Of a DNA stretch of 64,000 nucleotides, positions 16,016-24,746 are shown one piece after another (within the stretch, counting starts at the first letter, position 1; the number at the start of each line of letters is the position of its first letter). Location of the stretch: NCBI GenBank assembly GCA_004843345.1, contig CP039460.1, positions 310,001-374,000 of the forward strand, read 5' to 3'. Position numbers and translations under genes: made by a program. The stretch is from Acetobacteraceae bacterium. Lineage in GTDB: Bacteria; Pseudomonadota; Alphaproteobacteria; Acetobacterales; Acetobacteraceae. The notes under the pieces were generated by a model that saw only the letters and a program-made list of their open reading frames with translations, ran no database searches and was not told where the DNA came from.

Positions 16016-16603
16016 TTATATTTCTCTAAAAATGAGAATAGTGTTCACTGGAACAATTGAACTGAGAAGACAAGGCAATGCACTTAACTGCCATGTCCTA
16101 ATAGGGTCTCCTGATTTAGATGTCCCAGCTTTAAAATACTGGTATGAAATCTTGGAAATTGTAATACGCCATACATTATTCCAAATCTTCCCCCAACAAG
16201 GCTTCCCTGCCTTTAAACGTCCCGCTTTTGCAGATGAAAATTCTTCAATAGAAATCTCAAAACCTAAACTTTTTGCTAAATCCGTATAATATTGGACAGA
16301 TGAACCACCATTATTTGTAAGCCTTGAAATAACAGAAGCTCTCCTTTGTTGAAGCGATTGTTTGTCTCCAAAACACTTATTCGGTAGGCCAAGCGTTTTT
16401 TCCCATTCTGGTAAAAGAAAAACAGATGATGATGGAAACGCATCTCTTAATAGGTCAAAAGCATCATTCGCATTCTTGCTAAAAGAGATTGCTAAAATAA
16501 AGTGCAATTTATAAAGAAAAGATCCCTTGCTTCTATTCCAAATAGGCCCTGATGGGAAAAGCGCCATGATCGCTTTTATAAAATCTTCGGCTGTATAATT
16601 CAT
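16016..16603 (-). CDS. YmfQ/Mu gp48-like tail protein (DUF2313)
   Basis: 195 residues from the ATG at 16603, which shares a base with the stop of the baseplate J gene (TAATG). Order after gp46- and gp47-like genes, and the FPSGPIWNR motif near the N-terminus, identify it as the DUF2313/YmfQ family, a baseplate component next to the fibre. A longer frame running into the J gene is rejected. Confidence 0.75.
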   Translation of the reverse strand: MNYTAEDFIKAIMALFPSGPIWNRSKGSFLYKLHFILAISFSKNANDAFDLLRDAFPSSSVFLLPEWEKTLGLPNKCFGDKQSLQQRRASVISRLTNNGGSSVQYYTDLAKSLGFEISIEEFSSAKAGRLKAGKPCWGKIWNNVWRITISKISYQYFKAGTSKSGDPIRTWQLSALPCLLSSIVPVNTILIFREI

Positions 16604-17718
16604 TATTGAAAGCTCACATTCCCAAGATCTGGCATAAAGGCAGATCCATTTGCCAAAATAGGTGCCGTTGGCGAAATAACAAAAACATCTGGTATATTTA
16701 AAGACAAAAGATTGGCTTGCCACGCAGCAGGAGAAATTGTTCCCCCTGGTTCTGAAACCTGAACAAACATATCCTGCAAAACATCTTTTATTTTTTGCTG
16801 ATTTTCAGGCGTATTATTTTTTCCTAGCCCCCCAATGACAAAATCTATTGGCTGTTTATTTGGTGAAGAGCAGCAAACCAATGCAGTGACAGGACGCCTT
16901 GTATAAATATATTCAGCTACCCTTAGCTGATCCCCAGATGCAGTATCATAACGATTTTCTTCTGTGGCTGAGCCATTTGTGCCAATAGGATACCCACCGT
17001 TAGAAGCATTTGCTTGATCACACATAAACAAAACCATGACCATGTTCCCGTCCATATAATTTGAACGGTAACACCAGGCTCTTGTTACACCAGAAACAGA
17101 AAGAGCCCATTTTTCATAATCTTCTTCACGTCCATTCTCTCCACCTTCTTGAAAAGCTTGAAGCATCCTTTCTCTGAGAGAGGCATCATCTTCTAAATCA
17201 GCTCCCCCCACAAAAGGCTCACTCACGACACCTGTCATTTGAATTCCAGCTATTGGGCTTGAAAGATCTCCCAAAGTGCCAATAGGAACATTTTGATCTT
17301 TTCCAGTCACTTGAGAAACAGCTGGAACAATAATCTGCCCATTTACCTCTTGCACATCTTCTGTACTCTCAACTGAAATACCACCTGATAAAATAATTAA
17401 AGTCTTTGCAGGAATGGACGCTCTCGAAATCCCTTGAAATGTCACCATTCCAGAAGATTGTGTCGCTGTTTTCCGATTGACATTTTTAAAAGAAGCCCAA
17501 GCTTCCAAATACACACCTGTTGCAGTCCAGGGAACAGACTGCTTTGCAATCCAACTTAAAAAGCCATATTGCAGATGAAACATTCCTGCCCACACATTGG
17601 CAAAAACCCAAACGACAGATTTAAACATCACATTTAAAAAGGCGGGAATATTTCCCGCCTGAATATTAGAAACAATCTGATCTCGGATTTGGACTAAAGT
17701 CGGTCTTTGGTAAGGCAT
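16603..17718 (-). CDS. baseplate J-like protein (Mu gp47-like)
   Basis: 371 residues. The opening RPTLVQIRDQI is typical of baseplate J/gp47. The central domain has GGADLEDDASLRERM and SGVTRAWC...GNMVMVLFM. It forms the baseplate wedge that triggers sheath contraction. It overlaps gp48-like by one base and gp46-like by one base, so the wedge genes are one translation unit. Confidence 0.88.
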   Translation of the reverse strand: MPYQRPTLVQIRDQIVSNIQAGNIPAFLNVMFKSVVWVFANVWAGMFHLQYGFLSWIAKQSVPWTATGVYLEAWASFKNVNRKTATQSSGMVTFQGISRASIPAKTLIILSGGISVESTEDVQEVNGQIIVPAVSQVTGKDQNVPIGTLGDLSSPIAGIQMTGVVSEPFVGGADLEDDASLRERMLQAFQEGGENGREEDYEKWALSVSGVTRAWCYRSNYMDGNMVMVLFMCDQANASNGGYPIGTNGSATEENRYDTASGDQLRVAEYIYTRRPVTALVCCSSPNKQPIDFVIGGLGKNNTPENQQKIKDVLQDMFVQVSEPGGTISPAAWQANLLSLNIPDVFVISPTAPILANGSAFMPDLGNVSFQ

Positions 17719-18248
17719 TACAAATTATTCCAGGCTAATTGAAACGTAAAATTATCGGCTCCTGAAGTCCGAGGCTGTTCTATAGAAACAGAAAAAGAAA
17801 CAGCATCAGTATTTCCAGCCACCCAACCCGCAACAACATTAATGCTCTGCGCAACGCCTTTATCAATCATCCACATCAACGCTTCATAAACAACGGCCTG
17901 CACTTCAAGCAGAACAGAAGATTTATTGGCCTTTAAAATTCTCTGAAGTTGCCAAAGGCGCGATCCAATTTGATCTGTTCCTAAACTATCTGCCCACCAA
18001 CCTTTTCGTGGCTTTTGGAAGGCATTCGCCGCATTTCCAGATGGTGAAATTCCAATGCTTTTTTCTGCAGAATTTAAAATATCTGGAGCAATACGGTCAG
18101 AAAAAAGAGAAACCATGACACAAGAAAGAAGCGGATTTTCTAAAAGGAAATCCCTATTCAACAAATCCGTTGAAATATCCCCTGACATTGAGGCATTCGA
18201 CCATGTGATCGCCAAATCTTTTGGAACAGGTAAAAGCGAACTGCTCAT
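17718..18248 (-). CDS. Mu gp46-like baseplate protein
   Basis: 176 residues with the gp46 opening pattern (DL..DF.L...L..CV..SLFSDR) and GWWADSLG, typical of the gp46 family (a gp25-like baseplate wedge protein). It overlaps both neighbours by 1-4 bases. Confidence 0.85.
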   Translation of the reverse strand: MSSSLLPVPKDLAITWSNASMSGDISTDLLNRDFLLENPLLSCVMVSLFSDRIAPDILNSAEKSIGISPSGNAANAFQKPRKGWWADSLGTDQIGSRLWQLQRILKANKSSVLLEVQAVVYEALMWMIDKGVAQSINVVAGWVAGNTDAVSFSVSIEQPRTSGADNFTFQLAWNNL

Positions 18249-18841
18249 ACGGGCTCTCCTGTCGGTGCCCCAGGCGCACTTGTTGGATGCTTATGTTTTG
18301 AAAGGGAGACGCTCCCAACCACAACATCTTCCTCTGAACTTATTTTGCCCTTTGATTGAATTTCTTTTTCAGCGGTGACGTTCCCTTTCACGTCCATTTC
18401 TTTATCTGCTGTAAATTTCCCTGTGCATTCTGTCTCACCATCCAAAATAATTTTTTGACCATTTTTTGGCTTTATGCGCATATCTCCGTTTTCCTGAAGA
18501 TAAACTCTAGATTTTGTTTGAGGATGATAAAGACAAACTTCCCCTGGTTTAATATCATTTGGCACATTTCGCTGATCTTGCGTTGCAATCCCAACGGCAG
18601 AAGAGTGATTCCCACCAAGAAATAAAACAATAATATCTGACCCAGCGACAGGCCTTGAAGCAAATCCATATTGTTGAACCAGCTGAATGCCTTCTCTAAC
18701 AAGAACGCCATTTCCTTGATTCTGAAATACAGCTTGAATTTTCTGAGTTGTTCCTGAAAAATCGCTATCATTTGTTAGACGTGCGACCCCAATCGACATT
18801 AAAAAACGTCGTCCTAATCGTGTGATAGCATCTAATGGCAT
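18245..18841 (-). CDS. baseplate assembly protein V (Mu gp45-like spike)
   Basis: 198 residues from the ATG at 18841 with GGA nine bases upstream. An OB-like N-terminal domain is followed by a beta-helix rich in K/G/E repeats (about 130-180) and an apex carrying HKHP. His-X-His sites bind iron at the tip of P2/Mu spikes. It pierces the outer membrane. It is the first gene after the promoter at 18903-18945 and its terminator-like hairpin. Confidence 0.85.
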   Translation of the reverse strand: MPLDAITRLGRRFLMSIGVARLTNDSDFSGTTQKIQAVFQNQGNGVLVREGIQLVQQYGFASRPVAGSDIIVLFLGGNHSSAVGIATQDQRNVPNDIKPGEVCLYHPQTKSRVYLQENGDMRIKPKNGQKIILDGETECTGKFTADKEMDVKGNVTAEKEIQSKGKISSEEDVVVGSVSLSKHKHPTSAPGAPTGEPV

Positions 18842-18853
18842 TTTATTTTTCCA

Positions 18854-18887
18854 TAAAAAAACCGCTCCATTCAAAGAAAAGAGCGGT
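18854..18887 (-). terminator. intrinsic terminator between late promoter and gpV gene
   Basis: On the minus strand ACCGCTC...GAGCGGT is followed by T7 and ATGGA. It lies about 20-45 bases downstream of the expected start of the promoter at 18903-18945. Confidence 0.8.
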
Positions 18888-18902
18888 CTTGATATAAATG
18901 TC

Positions 18903-18945
18903 TTATGATAGAAAAAATCTATTAAAAAGTTGGTATTTTGTCAAA
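18903..18945 (-). promoter_or_regulatory. late promoter copy 1 (baseplate operon)
   Basis: Perfect TTGACA, 17-base spacer, TAGATT. The 43 bases match 34255-34297 at 42 positions, including the start region. It drives the gpV-to-lysis genes. Confidence 0.75.
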
Positions 18946-18960
18946 CGAATAAAAGCCGTT

Positions 18961-20058
18961 TTACATCAAAGCTTGCGTTAATTTTGAATTATAAAGCGGA
19001 TTAATCATAGGCTGCGGAATAAAAGCTTCTTTCGGCATAAGTGTTAAATTAGCTCTTGTTCCTTGGAGATCTTTCGTAAATTCCACTTCCACAATTAAAT
19101 ACTCTTCTGTTGAAATTTTCGTTTGTAAAGCCACCAACTTATTTGGAAGCCATGGACTTCCAAAATCATCTAACCAGCTATCAACAGTGACAGTTGACGC
19201 ACAGGAACGACCAAACCTCCTTGATATTTCCCAATCAACTCTTTTCTGCGTAACTTTAAAATCTGGATCATTCGTTTCAACTGGAACAAGCAATTTACGC
19301 GTCGCTGGCACTCCCTCATCTATTGCTGGCGTACACAAAGTTAAACTCTCAATTTGAGAGACATAATTTTTGTTCTCAGAGGGAGGCACGTTTAAAATAA
19401 CTTCATTATTCACAATGGCACGTATTTCATGATAACGCCCTGAAATAGAGCGTTTGCGACGCAATTTTTCAACATTACCACCTAAAACTAAAGATGATCC
19501 CATTTTCTCTTGGCCCACATTTGTCAAAAGAACATTTCCCTCCGGTGTATCCACAAAGAGAATACCAGCTAACCTGCAAAGTTTATCCATAATCTGAAAC
19601 GGCGTTTCTGTGAGAACAGATGAATAAGCTTGAATATCAAGACTGGGTAATGCCTCCCCTTTTAAAACTTGAATATTGAAATTCTCACAAATCTGTTTAG
19701 AAATTTGATACAGATCCGTTGAGTTCATTTGATTTTTTGGAATTTCCGCTGAGCAATCTGTTAAATCTAAGGTTTTACTGGCGATTTCAAATGTAAAAAC
19801 ATGTTGCTCACTGGAAATTTCTTCTTCAATTTGAAGCAATCTGCCTGTAATCAGCACTGATCCATTCACAAGCAAGACAGCATCATCTCCTTCATAAATC
19901 TCTGGAAAATCCTGTTCGTATCCTAATAAATCAGGGAAACTAATCTGCAGGCTTGCTGCCCAAGGCATCAAATCAATCCCAAGGTGGATACTGGCCTGTT
20001 CCCATCCAGAAATCTGCTTTCCAGAAACGAATAACACGATATTTACAGGTAACTTCAT
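18961..20058 (-). CDS. Mu gp44-like tail/baseplate protein (gpD-like)
   Basis: 365 residues. The gp44 pattern is visible: VSG..I.GW near the start, GDDAVLLVNG...ITG, and a central ..PFQIMDKLCRLAG. It forms the baseplate hub (gpD/gp27 fold). Its start overlaps the circularisation-protein stop by 4 bases. Late promoter copy 1 lies just after its stop. Confidence 0.85.
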   Translation of the reverse strand: MKLPVNIVLFVSGKQISGWEQASIHLGIDLMPWAASLQISFPDLLGYEQDFPEIYEGDDAVLLVNGSVLITGRLLQIEEEISSEQHVFTFEIASKTLDLTDCSAEIPKNQMNSTDLYQISKQICENFNIQVLKGEALPSLDIQAYSSVLTETPFQIMDKLCRLAGILFVDTPEGNVLLTNVGQEKMGSSLVLGGNVEKLRRKRSISGRYHEIRAIVNNEVILNVPPSENKNYVSQIESLTLCTPAIDEGVPATRKLLVPVETNDPDFKVTQKRVDWEISRRFGRSCASTVTVDSWLDDFGSPWLPNKLVALQTKISTEEYLIVEVEFTKDLQGTRANLTLMPKEAFIPQPMINPLYNSKLTQALM

Positions 20059-21299
20059 TGTGCTTTTACCGTTAAATTAGAAGGCATAAAGGCAGGATGT
20101 ACTGTTTGATTTTCAGCTTCAATTTCACTTGATCGGCTACCATCGCCATATAAAATTTGAGCTAAAGCCAAAGAAGGCAAAGAAGATGGTGCATCCACTT
20201 CAATCATATCAGACAAAGAGGTGGCTTGGTTTAAAAGATAATTGACCGTTTGAGCTCTCAAATTAAAGAGATTTTCAGAAAGACCCTCCCAACTATCCGG
20301 TGCTAAAATCACAAGTGTTTCAAAAATAACTTTTAGTTTTTGAAGAAGCCCCAAAGCATCCAATGAATTATCTGGCTTATATTGAGAAATGACTTCACAT
20401 AGCGGCCCTATGGATAAAAATCCTCCCAGATAAGAAGCCATTGAAGAAAGCATTCGTTTTTTGCCAGAAATGGTTACAGGAAGATTATCTGACATCGTTT
20501 CATCTGCAGCATCCAAAATATTAAATAATGGAAAAAGCATTTGCATCTTATCTGAAACCGAAAAATCGGATCCAGTAATAACGCTTGGTAAAGAGGACAT
20601 CGCAGAAGCAATTTCCTCCACATTTAAAGCACTCCCCATTTCTGAAAGAATATCATTTAAAGACACTCTAAAATCAGAAATGGACTGAGAGCTTTGAGCT
20701 TTTGAAACAAATGTTGGTGATTTTGAAAAATTAACCAAAGGTGCAGCCCAAGCAGTACCCGTTGCCGTAGCGGCAGAAATAACCGCATCAGATCCGCCGG
20801 CTAAAGGATTTGCTGAAGCTATAAAACCATTGGAAGAAATTAAAGAAGTGGAAGCGCTCAGTGTTCCAATTGTGGCATGAGCCGCTGTTGTCTGAATAAC
20901 ATTAAACAAATTGCTTTGTTCAACAAACTCCATTTCGAGATCAATGACATTAAAAACGCCTTCTCTCTCTGACCATTGCAAACCATTTACACAAACCGCT
21001 TGGATAGCGCCTAAGGACGGATGAACTAGCAATCCCGGTCCTGGTATCTCACACGCTCTGGATAATAAATCACGCTGACTATATCCAAGCGCTCCGACCA
21101 TAAATCCAGAAATCCGGAATTGTCTTCCTTTTCTTCCCAGATCCTCAACCCAAACGCCATCTTTCATAGGATATTCATGAACGGCCGTTTTTCGACCATT
21201 CGTACCAGAGCCTTTTGTCACGGCAAATGGAATGCCACGGAAAGAACATTCAAGAAATTGGCCAGGAAGACCATCAACGAGTGAAACTGGAAAAGACAT
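20055..21299 (-). CDS. DNA circularisation protein N-like (Mu gp43)
   Basis: 414 residues. The N-terminus (LEC.F..IPF....G...GRK....EYP, later WVEDLGRKGR) is the DNA_circ_N domain of Mu gp43, a protein of the tail/baseplate group. The C-terminal half is helical and Ser-rich. It is separated from the tape measure gene by a + strand moron of three genes. Confidence 0.85.
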   Translation of the reverse strand: MSFPVSLVDGLPGQFLECSFRGIPFAVTKGSGTNGRKTAVHEYPMKDGVWVEDLGRKGRQFRISGFMVGALGYSQRDLLSRACEIPGPGLLVHPSLGAIQAVCVNGLQWSEREGVFNVIDLEMEFVEQSNLFNVIQTTAAHATIGTLSASTSLISSNGFIASANPLAGGSDAVISAATATGTAWAAPLVNFSKSPTFVSKAQSSQSISDFRVSLNDILSEMGSALNVEEIASAMSSLPSVITGSDFSVSDKMQMLFPLFNILDAADETMSDNLPVTISGKKRMLSSMASYLGGFLSIGPLCEVISQYKPDNSLDALGLLQKLKVIFETLVILAPDSWEGLSENLFNLRAQTVNYLLNQATSLSDMIEVDAPSSLPSLALAQILYGDGSRSSEIEAENQTVHPAFMPSNLTVKAQ

Positions 21300-21329
21300 A
21301 CTATTTCCTAATTTTTATTTTGAATAAAA

Positions 21330-21352
21330 ATGCCATTATGGCATTCTATAAT
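21330..21352 (+). promoter_or_regulatory. operator ATGCCATTATGGCAT with TATAAT, upstream of the HTH gene
   Basis: The palindrome at 21330-21344 is followed two bases later by a perfect TATAAT (21347-21352). A near-identical palindrome lies after the gene (21602-21616). The HTH protein probably represses its own promoter. Confidence 0.65.
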
Positions 21353-21379
21353 AGAGAAAAATAAAAAGGATGATGTTTA

Positions 21380-21586
21380 ATGAAAAACTCAATAACACCT
21401 GAAATGTTAGAAGAAAAACGAAAAAGTGCTGGTTTTAAATCACGTGCATCTGCTGCTAAAAATATGGGCATAGGTCTAAGAACCTACCAACGCTGGCTCT
21501 CAAATGAACAAGAAATTCCAACACTTCCCTATAAATATCTGTCTCTCCTATCTGAGATAAATCAAATAAAAGAAAAATATCTATAA
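21380..21586 (+). CDS. small HTH DNA-binding protein of the moron
   Basis: 68 residues. SRASAAKNMGIGLRTYQRWLSNEQ fits a helix-turn-helix, with the recognition helix around residues 33-45. AAGGA lies upstream of the ATG. It is flanked by two copies of ATGCCA-N3-TGGCAT, its likely binding site, and is followed by two secreted-protein genes in the same direction. It probably silences or tunes this moron independently of the late tail operon, which runs the opposite way. Confidence 0.75.
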   Translation: MKNSITPEMLEEKRKSAGFKSRASAAKNMGIGLRTYQRWLSNEQEIPTLPYKYLSLLSEINQIKEKYL

Positions 21587-21593
21587 TTTTATC

Positions 21594-21632
21594 TTGATTT
21601 AATGCCAAAATGGCATAATCTAAACCTATAAT
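21594..21632 (+). promoter_or_regulatory. second operator ATGCCAAAATGGCAT with promoter elements
   Basis: TTGATT at 21594, the palindrome at 21602-21616, TAATCT at 21616 (16-base spacing) and TATAAT at 21627. It lies before the secreted-protein gene at 21668 and differs from the first operator only in the central bases. Confidence 0.6.
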
Positions 21633-21667
21633 GAAATTTTCTTAGGTCATTTAGGAACCTTGAAATT

Positions 21668-22195
21668 ATGAAAAAAATTATTTTTCTTCTCGTCGCATCT
21701 TTTTCCTTTTCTCTTTCTCACAATGCCTGGGCTGAAATTTGCAATGGTGTGGCCGTCAAGGATTTTAAAGATGAGAGTGGAAGCTTGGTAAAAAAAGGAA
21801 CTCTCATAGAGCAACTGCATATGGGCGATTTTAACTCTAAAGGAGATCCAGTCACTTATGAAGTTCACGGTGGCTATGTCTGGCCAGCTAAAATGATAAA
21901 ATTAAAAAACTGCCATATTGTAAAAACACAAAAAAATGGCAGCATATCCTCCGATATTATTTTAGACGATACGCCAGAAAATCAGTATCAAATAAAGTTT
22001 CAAAGAACAGAGAAATTTCTAAGTGATAATGCGAATTTAACTGGAATTTTGGGACAAGGTATTACTGAAGAGGCGCTTGCTAAACCTGATTCAAAATTAG
22101 GAAAAGCCGTAACTTCTTTCATTGAAAATCGGAAGAAAGATAAAAACTTTCCAGCTCCAGATGTAAAATATTGGGAAGCTCTTATAAATGACTAA
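21668..22195 (+). CDS. secreted protein, moron; related to host gene at 57689
   Basis: 175 residues with a signal peptide (about 1-22, cut near AWA). The mature part has C-NG, a central KKGTLIEQ, then PAK..KLKNCHIV. The same order of motifs (C-QG, EKGTIISE, PAK..LLNCHPV) occurs in the host protein at 57689-58096, so they share a family and probably a disulfide between the two Cys. The extra C-terminal 80 residues are helical. Likely periplasmic, perhaps a lysogenic-conversion protein. Confidence 0.7.
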   Translation: MKKIIFLLVASFSFSLSHNAWAEICNGVAVKDFKDESGSLVKKGTLIEQLHMGDFNSKGDPVTYEVHGGYVWPAKMIKLKNCHIVKTQKNGSISSDIILDDTPENQYQIKFQRTEKFLSDNANLTGILGQGITEEALAKPDSKLGKAVTSFIENRKKDKNFPAPDVKYWEALIND

Positions 22196-22273
22196 AAATC
22201 CTTCTTAAAGCATTCCCTCCATTTTTAAGTGTACATATTTGACCCATCCATGGCACTGATTTAGGACTTTCTC

Positions 22274-22588
22274 ATGATGAAAAAGCTATTTTTTCTTTCT
22301 CTATCATTTTTTCTTTGCGCAGCTTCTCCTGCTATTTCATTTAATTATGAAGAATTACAGACAGATCAATTGGAGAAAAAAGCCTTAGATTTAGCCTCAG
22401 ACTGCATTGTTGCTATTCAATCAGAAAAGCCTACAAAACATGATAAAAAAGCCTGCAAAGAATTTGATAAAATCAATGCGATTTTAAAAGAACAACGTAG
22501 CGTTTGCTGGGGACCAAACGACGTGATCAATGCGGAAAAACACTGGTTACCATGTTCAGATCCGAAAAGTGAAAATTTTCAATGGTAG
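22274..22588 (+). CDS. small secreted cysteine-containing protein, moron
   Basis: 104 residues with a signal peptide (about 1-22) and four Cys in the mature part, enough for two disulfides. It follows the other secreted gene and ends exactly at the tape measure stop (22588/22589), so the moron fits tightly between tail genes. No family is recognised. Confidence 0.6.
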   Translation: MMKKLFFLSLSFFLCAASPAISFNYEELQTDQLEKKALDLASDCIVAIQSEKPTKHDKKACKEFDKINAILKEQRSVCWGPNDVINAEKHWLPCSDPKSENFQW

Positions 22589-24601
22589 CTAAACGACATC
22601 CGTACCAGGAGCCATTGCCTGTAATTGTTTAATACTCGAAATTTTTAAAGATGAAGAAACTGGCTTTACAGAAAGCACTGGCTCACCCGATTTGTTATGA
22701 TTCACATCGATAATGAGTTTTACCTCTTGAGGTTGATCCCTAGCCGCATTTAACCAATCCTCCCCTGTCATAGACCGTGTATTCGCTTCTTTTGGATCAT
22801 CCCAATTACTATCAGGGCGTTCAAATCTTCTTGGAAACAAATACGCAGCTTCTTTTGCAGTCTTAGCTTCGCGAAGCTGTTTTAATCCTAAATATGGATG
22901 ATGTTTCAATTCATAATCTGCAAAATCCACCTGCTCTTCAATAGGTGCGTCAACAATTTTTTTATGATGTAAAGATTCAAACTCTTTCTGTCTCGCTTTA
23001 TTCCACTGAAAGATACCCTGCATTCCAGATGAATTTACTATCTTAGGATTAAAATTACTTTCAGCACTAGATGACGACATCATACCGGCAGTCTCAATAT
23101 CAGAATATCCATGAGACTTTAAAGAATTCCACACCTTAACTGCATTTGGATTCCTAAATCCAATCTGAGCATTTTTCTGTTGATTTTTAAAATGTGACGG
23201 AAAAATATCAACATCTGATCTATATGGGGTTTCGTCAATTTGATTTTGCTTTTCTCCTCTATCTAATAATTTTTTAAAATTTTCCTGTGGAGTTTTATAT
23301 TTATTCGTCTCCTCTGCATTACTGACTTTATTTTCATAAAGAGTTTTCTCAGCTGGAAAACTTTGAACTAATCCTATCGCTTGCTGAGATGCTTTCTTTA
23401 CACCTTTTTTAATTTCAAAATGAGAAGATTTACTTTTTCTGTCTTTTTGAACAGCTTTTTCCCCTTGATCTAACTCTGTTCTTTTCTGTTCTAAAGAATT
23501 CCCTTTTTTTCCCTGAATAGTCGCAGCTTCCGCAGAACCAGCCAACAAAGAAGTTCCTTCATTCCAAAGCCACGCACCGGCTTTTGGAATAAATCCAGAT
23601 TTAATATCATTCCATGGATTAACAGTACTCTCCTGTTTTCCTTTTTCTTCCTGAATACGATTACGTTTTCTGGCATCTATAATCGCAGAAGTTACGGATT
23701 TTGGCAGATAAGAAGCACCTAAAACATGCTCATCATTCTTATCTGTAAAAGCACGAGAACTGGCCTTTTCAAGCTTAGACATCCAATCCAAAGCAGTTTT
23801 AAGGCCTGGTGCTGCCCATGTTGCCATTTGAAGCCCAATAGCCTTTGTTTGTGCACTAAGTTGATCCGCCGTATCTGCAAGATCCGTTAGAGTATCCTGC
23901 TGTCCTTTTGTCAGCTCAAAGTTTTTCTCTGAAGCTTGAACAGCTTTATCGTAAAAATCTTGGGATTTCTGAAGAGTTGGCAGAAGCCCCTGAGCGGCTC
24001 CACCAAAAACAATTTGACTTGCTGTCGCTTGCTTACTCTCATCTTTAATATCTCTAAGACGTGCCGAGATTTTTTCAAAAATCTCATCTGGCCGTTTGGT
24101 TTTTAATTCATCTATACCAATCCCAAACTGCTTAAACATTAAAGTAGCTTCAGGATTTAAACCATGAATTGCATCAAACTGTTTATTGGAAATATCCGAA
24201 ATAGCAGACTTAACACTATCACCAGATCCTCCCATCGTTTCAGCAGCTTCTGATAAGGCGTTTAATCTGTTCAAAGGAACGCCAAGCGCCTTACTTTGAA
24301 CAGACATCTGACGAATATTCTTCCCCCACTCTAAAGTGGAAGCTGACATTTCTTTAATACTTAGAGCTGCCCCTAAAGGTGCTAAAGCAGGTGCAAAACG
24401 TGTGAGCATTCCCAAGGAGCTTTTTGCTAAACCTTGGAACTTGGACAAAGAATTCCCTGCACCTAAAAAAGAGCCTTTCAGCTTTTGAGAGAAGTTATTC
24501 GTCTCTCTTGACTGCTTTGAAAGGCCCTTTTGATATTTAGCAATGACATCTGAAAATTTATCTTGTGCCGTGATCGCAACCGAGATTGATTTATCGACCA
24601 T
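22589..24601 (-). CDS. tail tape measure protein with tail lysozyme domain
   Basis: 670 residues. The N-terminal 300 residues are tape-measure-like: coiled, with a hydrophobic stretch (about 65-85) and a TATW..PGL region. After a Lys/Glu-rich linker, residues about 490-600 (NSLKSHGYSDIETAGMM, SAESNFNP, QGIFQW) form a phage tail lysozyme domain that would open peptidoglycan during DNA entry. Shorter than most tape measures, which predicts a short contractile tail. Overlaps the frameshifted chaperone end by 11 bases. Confidence 0.85.
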   Translation of the reverse strand: MVDKSISVAITAQDKFSDVIAKYQKGLSKQSRETNNFSQKLKGSFLGAGNSLSKFQGLAKSSLGMLTRFAPALAPLGAALSIKEMSASTLEWGKNIRQMSVQSKALGVPLNRLNALSEAAETMGGSGDSVKSAISDISNKQFDAIHGLNPEATLMFKQFGIGIDELKTKRPDEIFEKISARLRDIKDESKQATASQIVFGGAAQGLLPTLQKSQDFYDKAVQASEKNFELTKGQQDTLTDLADTADQLSAQTKAIGLQMATWAAPGLKTALDWMSKLEKASSRAFTDKNDEHVLGASYLPKSVTSAIIDARKRNRIQEEKGKQESTVNPWNDIKSGFIPKAGAWLWNEGTSLLAGSAEAATIQGKKGNSLEQKRTELDQGEKAVQKDRKSKSSHFEIKKGVKKASQQAIGLVQSFPAEKTLYENKVSNAEETNKYKTPQENFKKLLDRGEKQNQIDETPYRSDVDIFPSHFKNQQKNAQIGFRNPNAVKVWNSLKSHGYSDIETAGMMSSSSAESNFNPKIVNSSGMQGIFQWNKARQKEFESLHHKKIVDAPIEEQVDFADYELKHHPYLGLKQLREAKTAKEAAYLFPRRFERPDSNWDDPKEANTRSMTGEDWLNAARDQPQEVKLIIDVNHNKSGEPVLSVKPVSSSLKISSIKQLQAMAPGTDVV

Positions 24602-24746
24602 TTTTTCTACCCTTTAAAACTCTCTCAGCCTCATGGCAGAAAAAGATCTGCTGTGAGCCCGTTAAATTTTCAAAATCATTTAAAGTCCAATGGAAAACTT
24701 GGCTCAGGAGAGCTGTTAAATGCTCCCAGTCTCCTGACCAAGCTGA
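24591..24746 (-). CDS. frameshift extension of the tail chaperone (GT part)
   Basis: The frame joined by a -1 slip at 24746-24752 adds about 51 residues (SAWSGDWEHLTALLSQVFHW... to ...GRKNGR). The Trp-rich opening resembles GpE-type chaperone extensions. It ends just inside the tape measure gene, as expected. The fused protein would be about 225 residues. Confidence 0.75.
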   Translation of the reverse strand, partial: SAWSGDWEHLTALLSQVFHWTLNDFENLTGSQQIFFCHEAERVLKGRKNGR

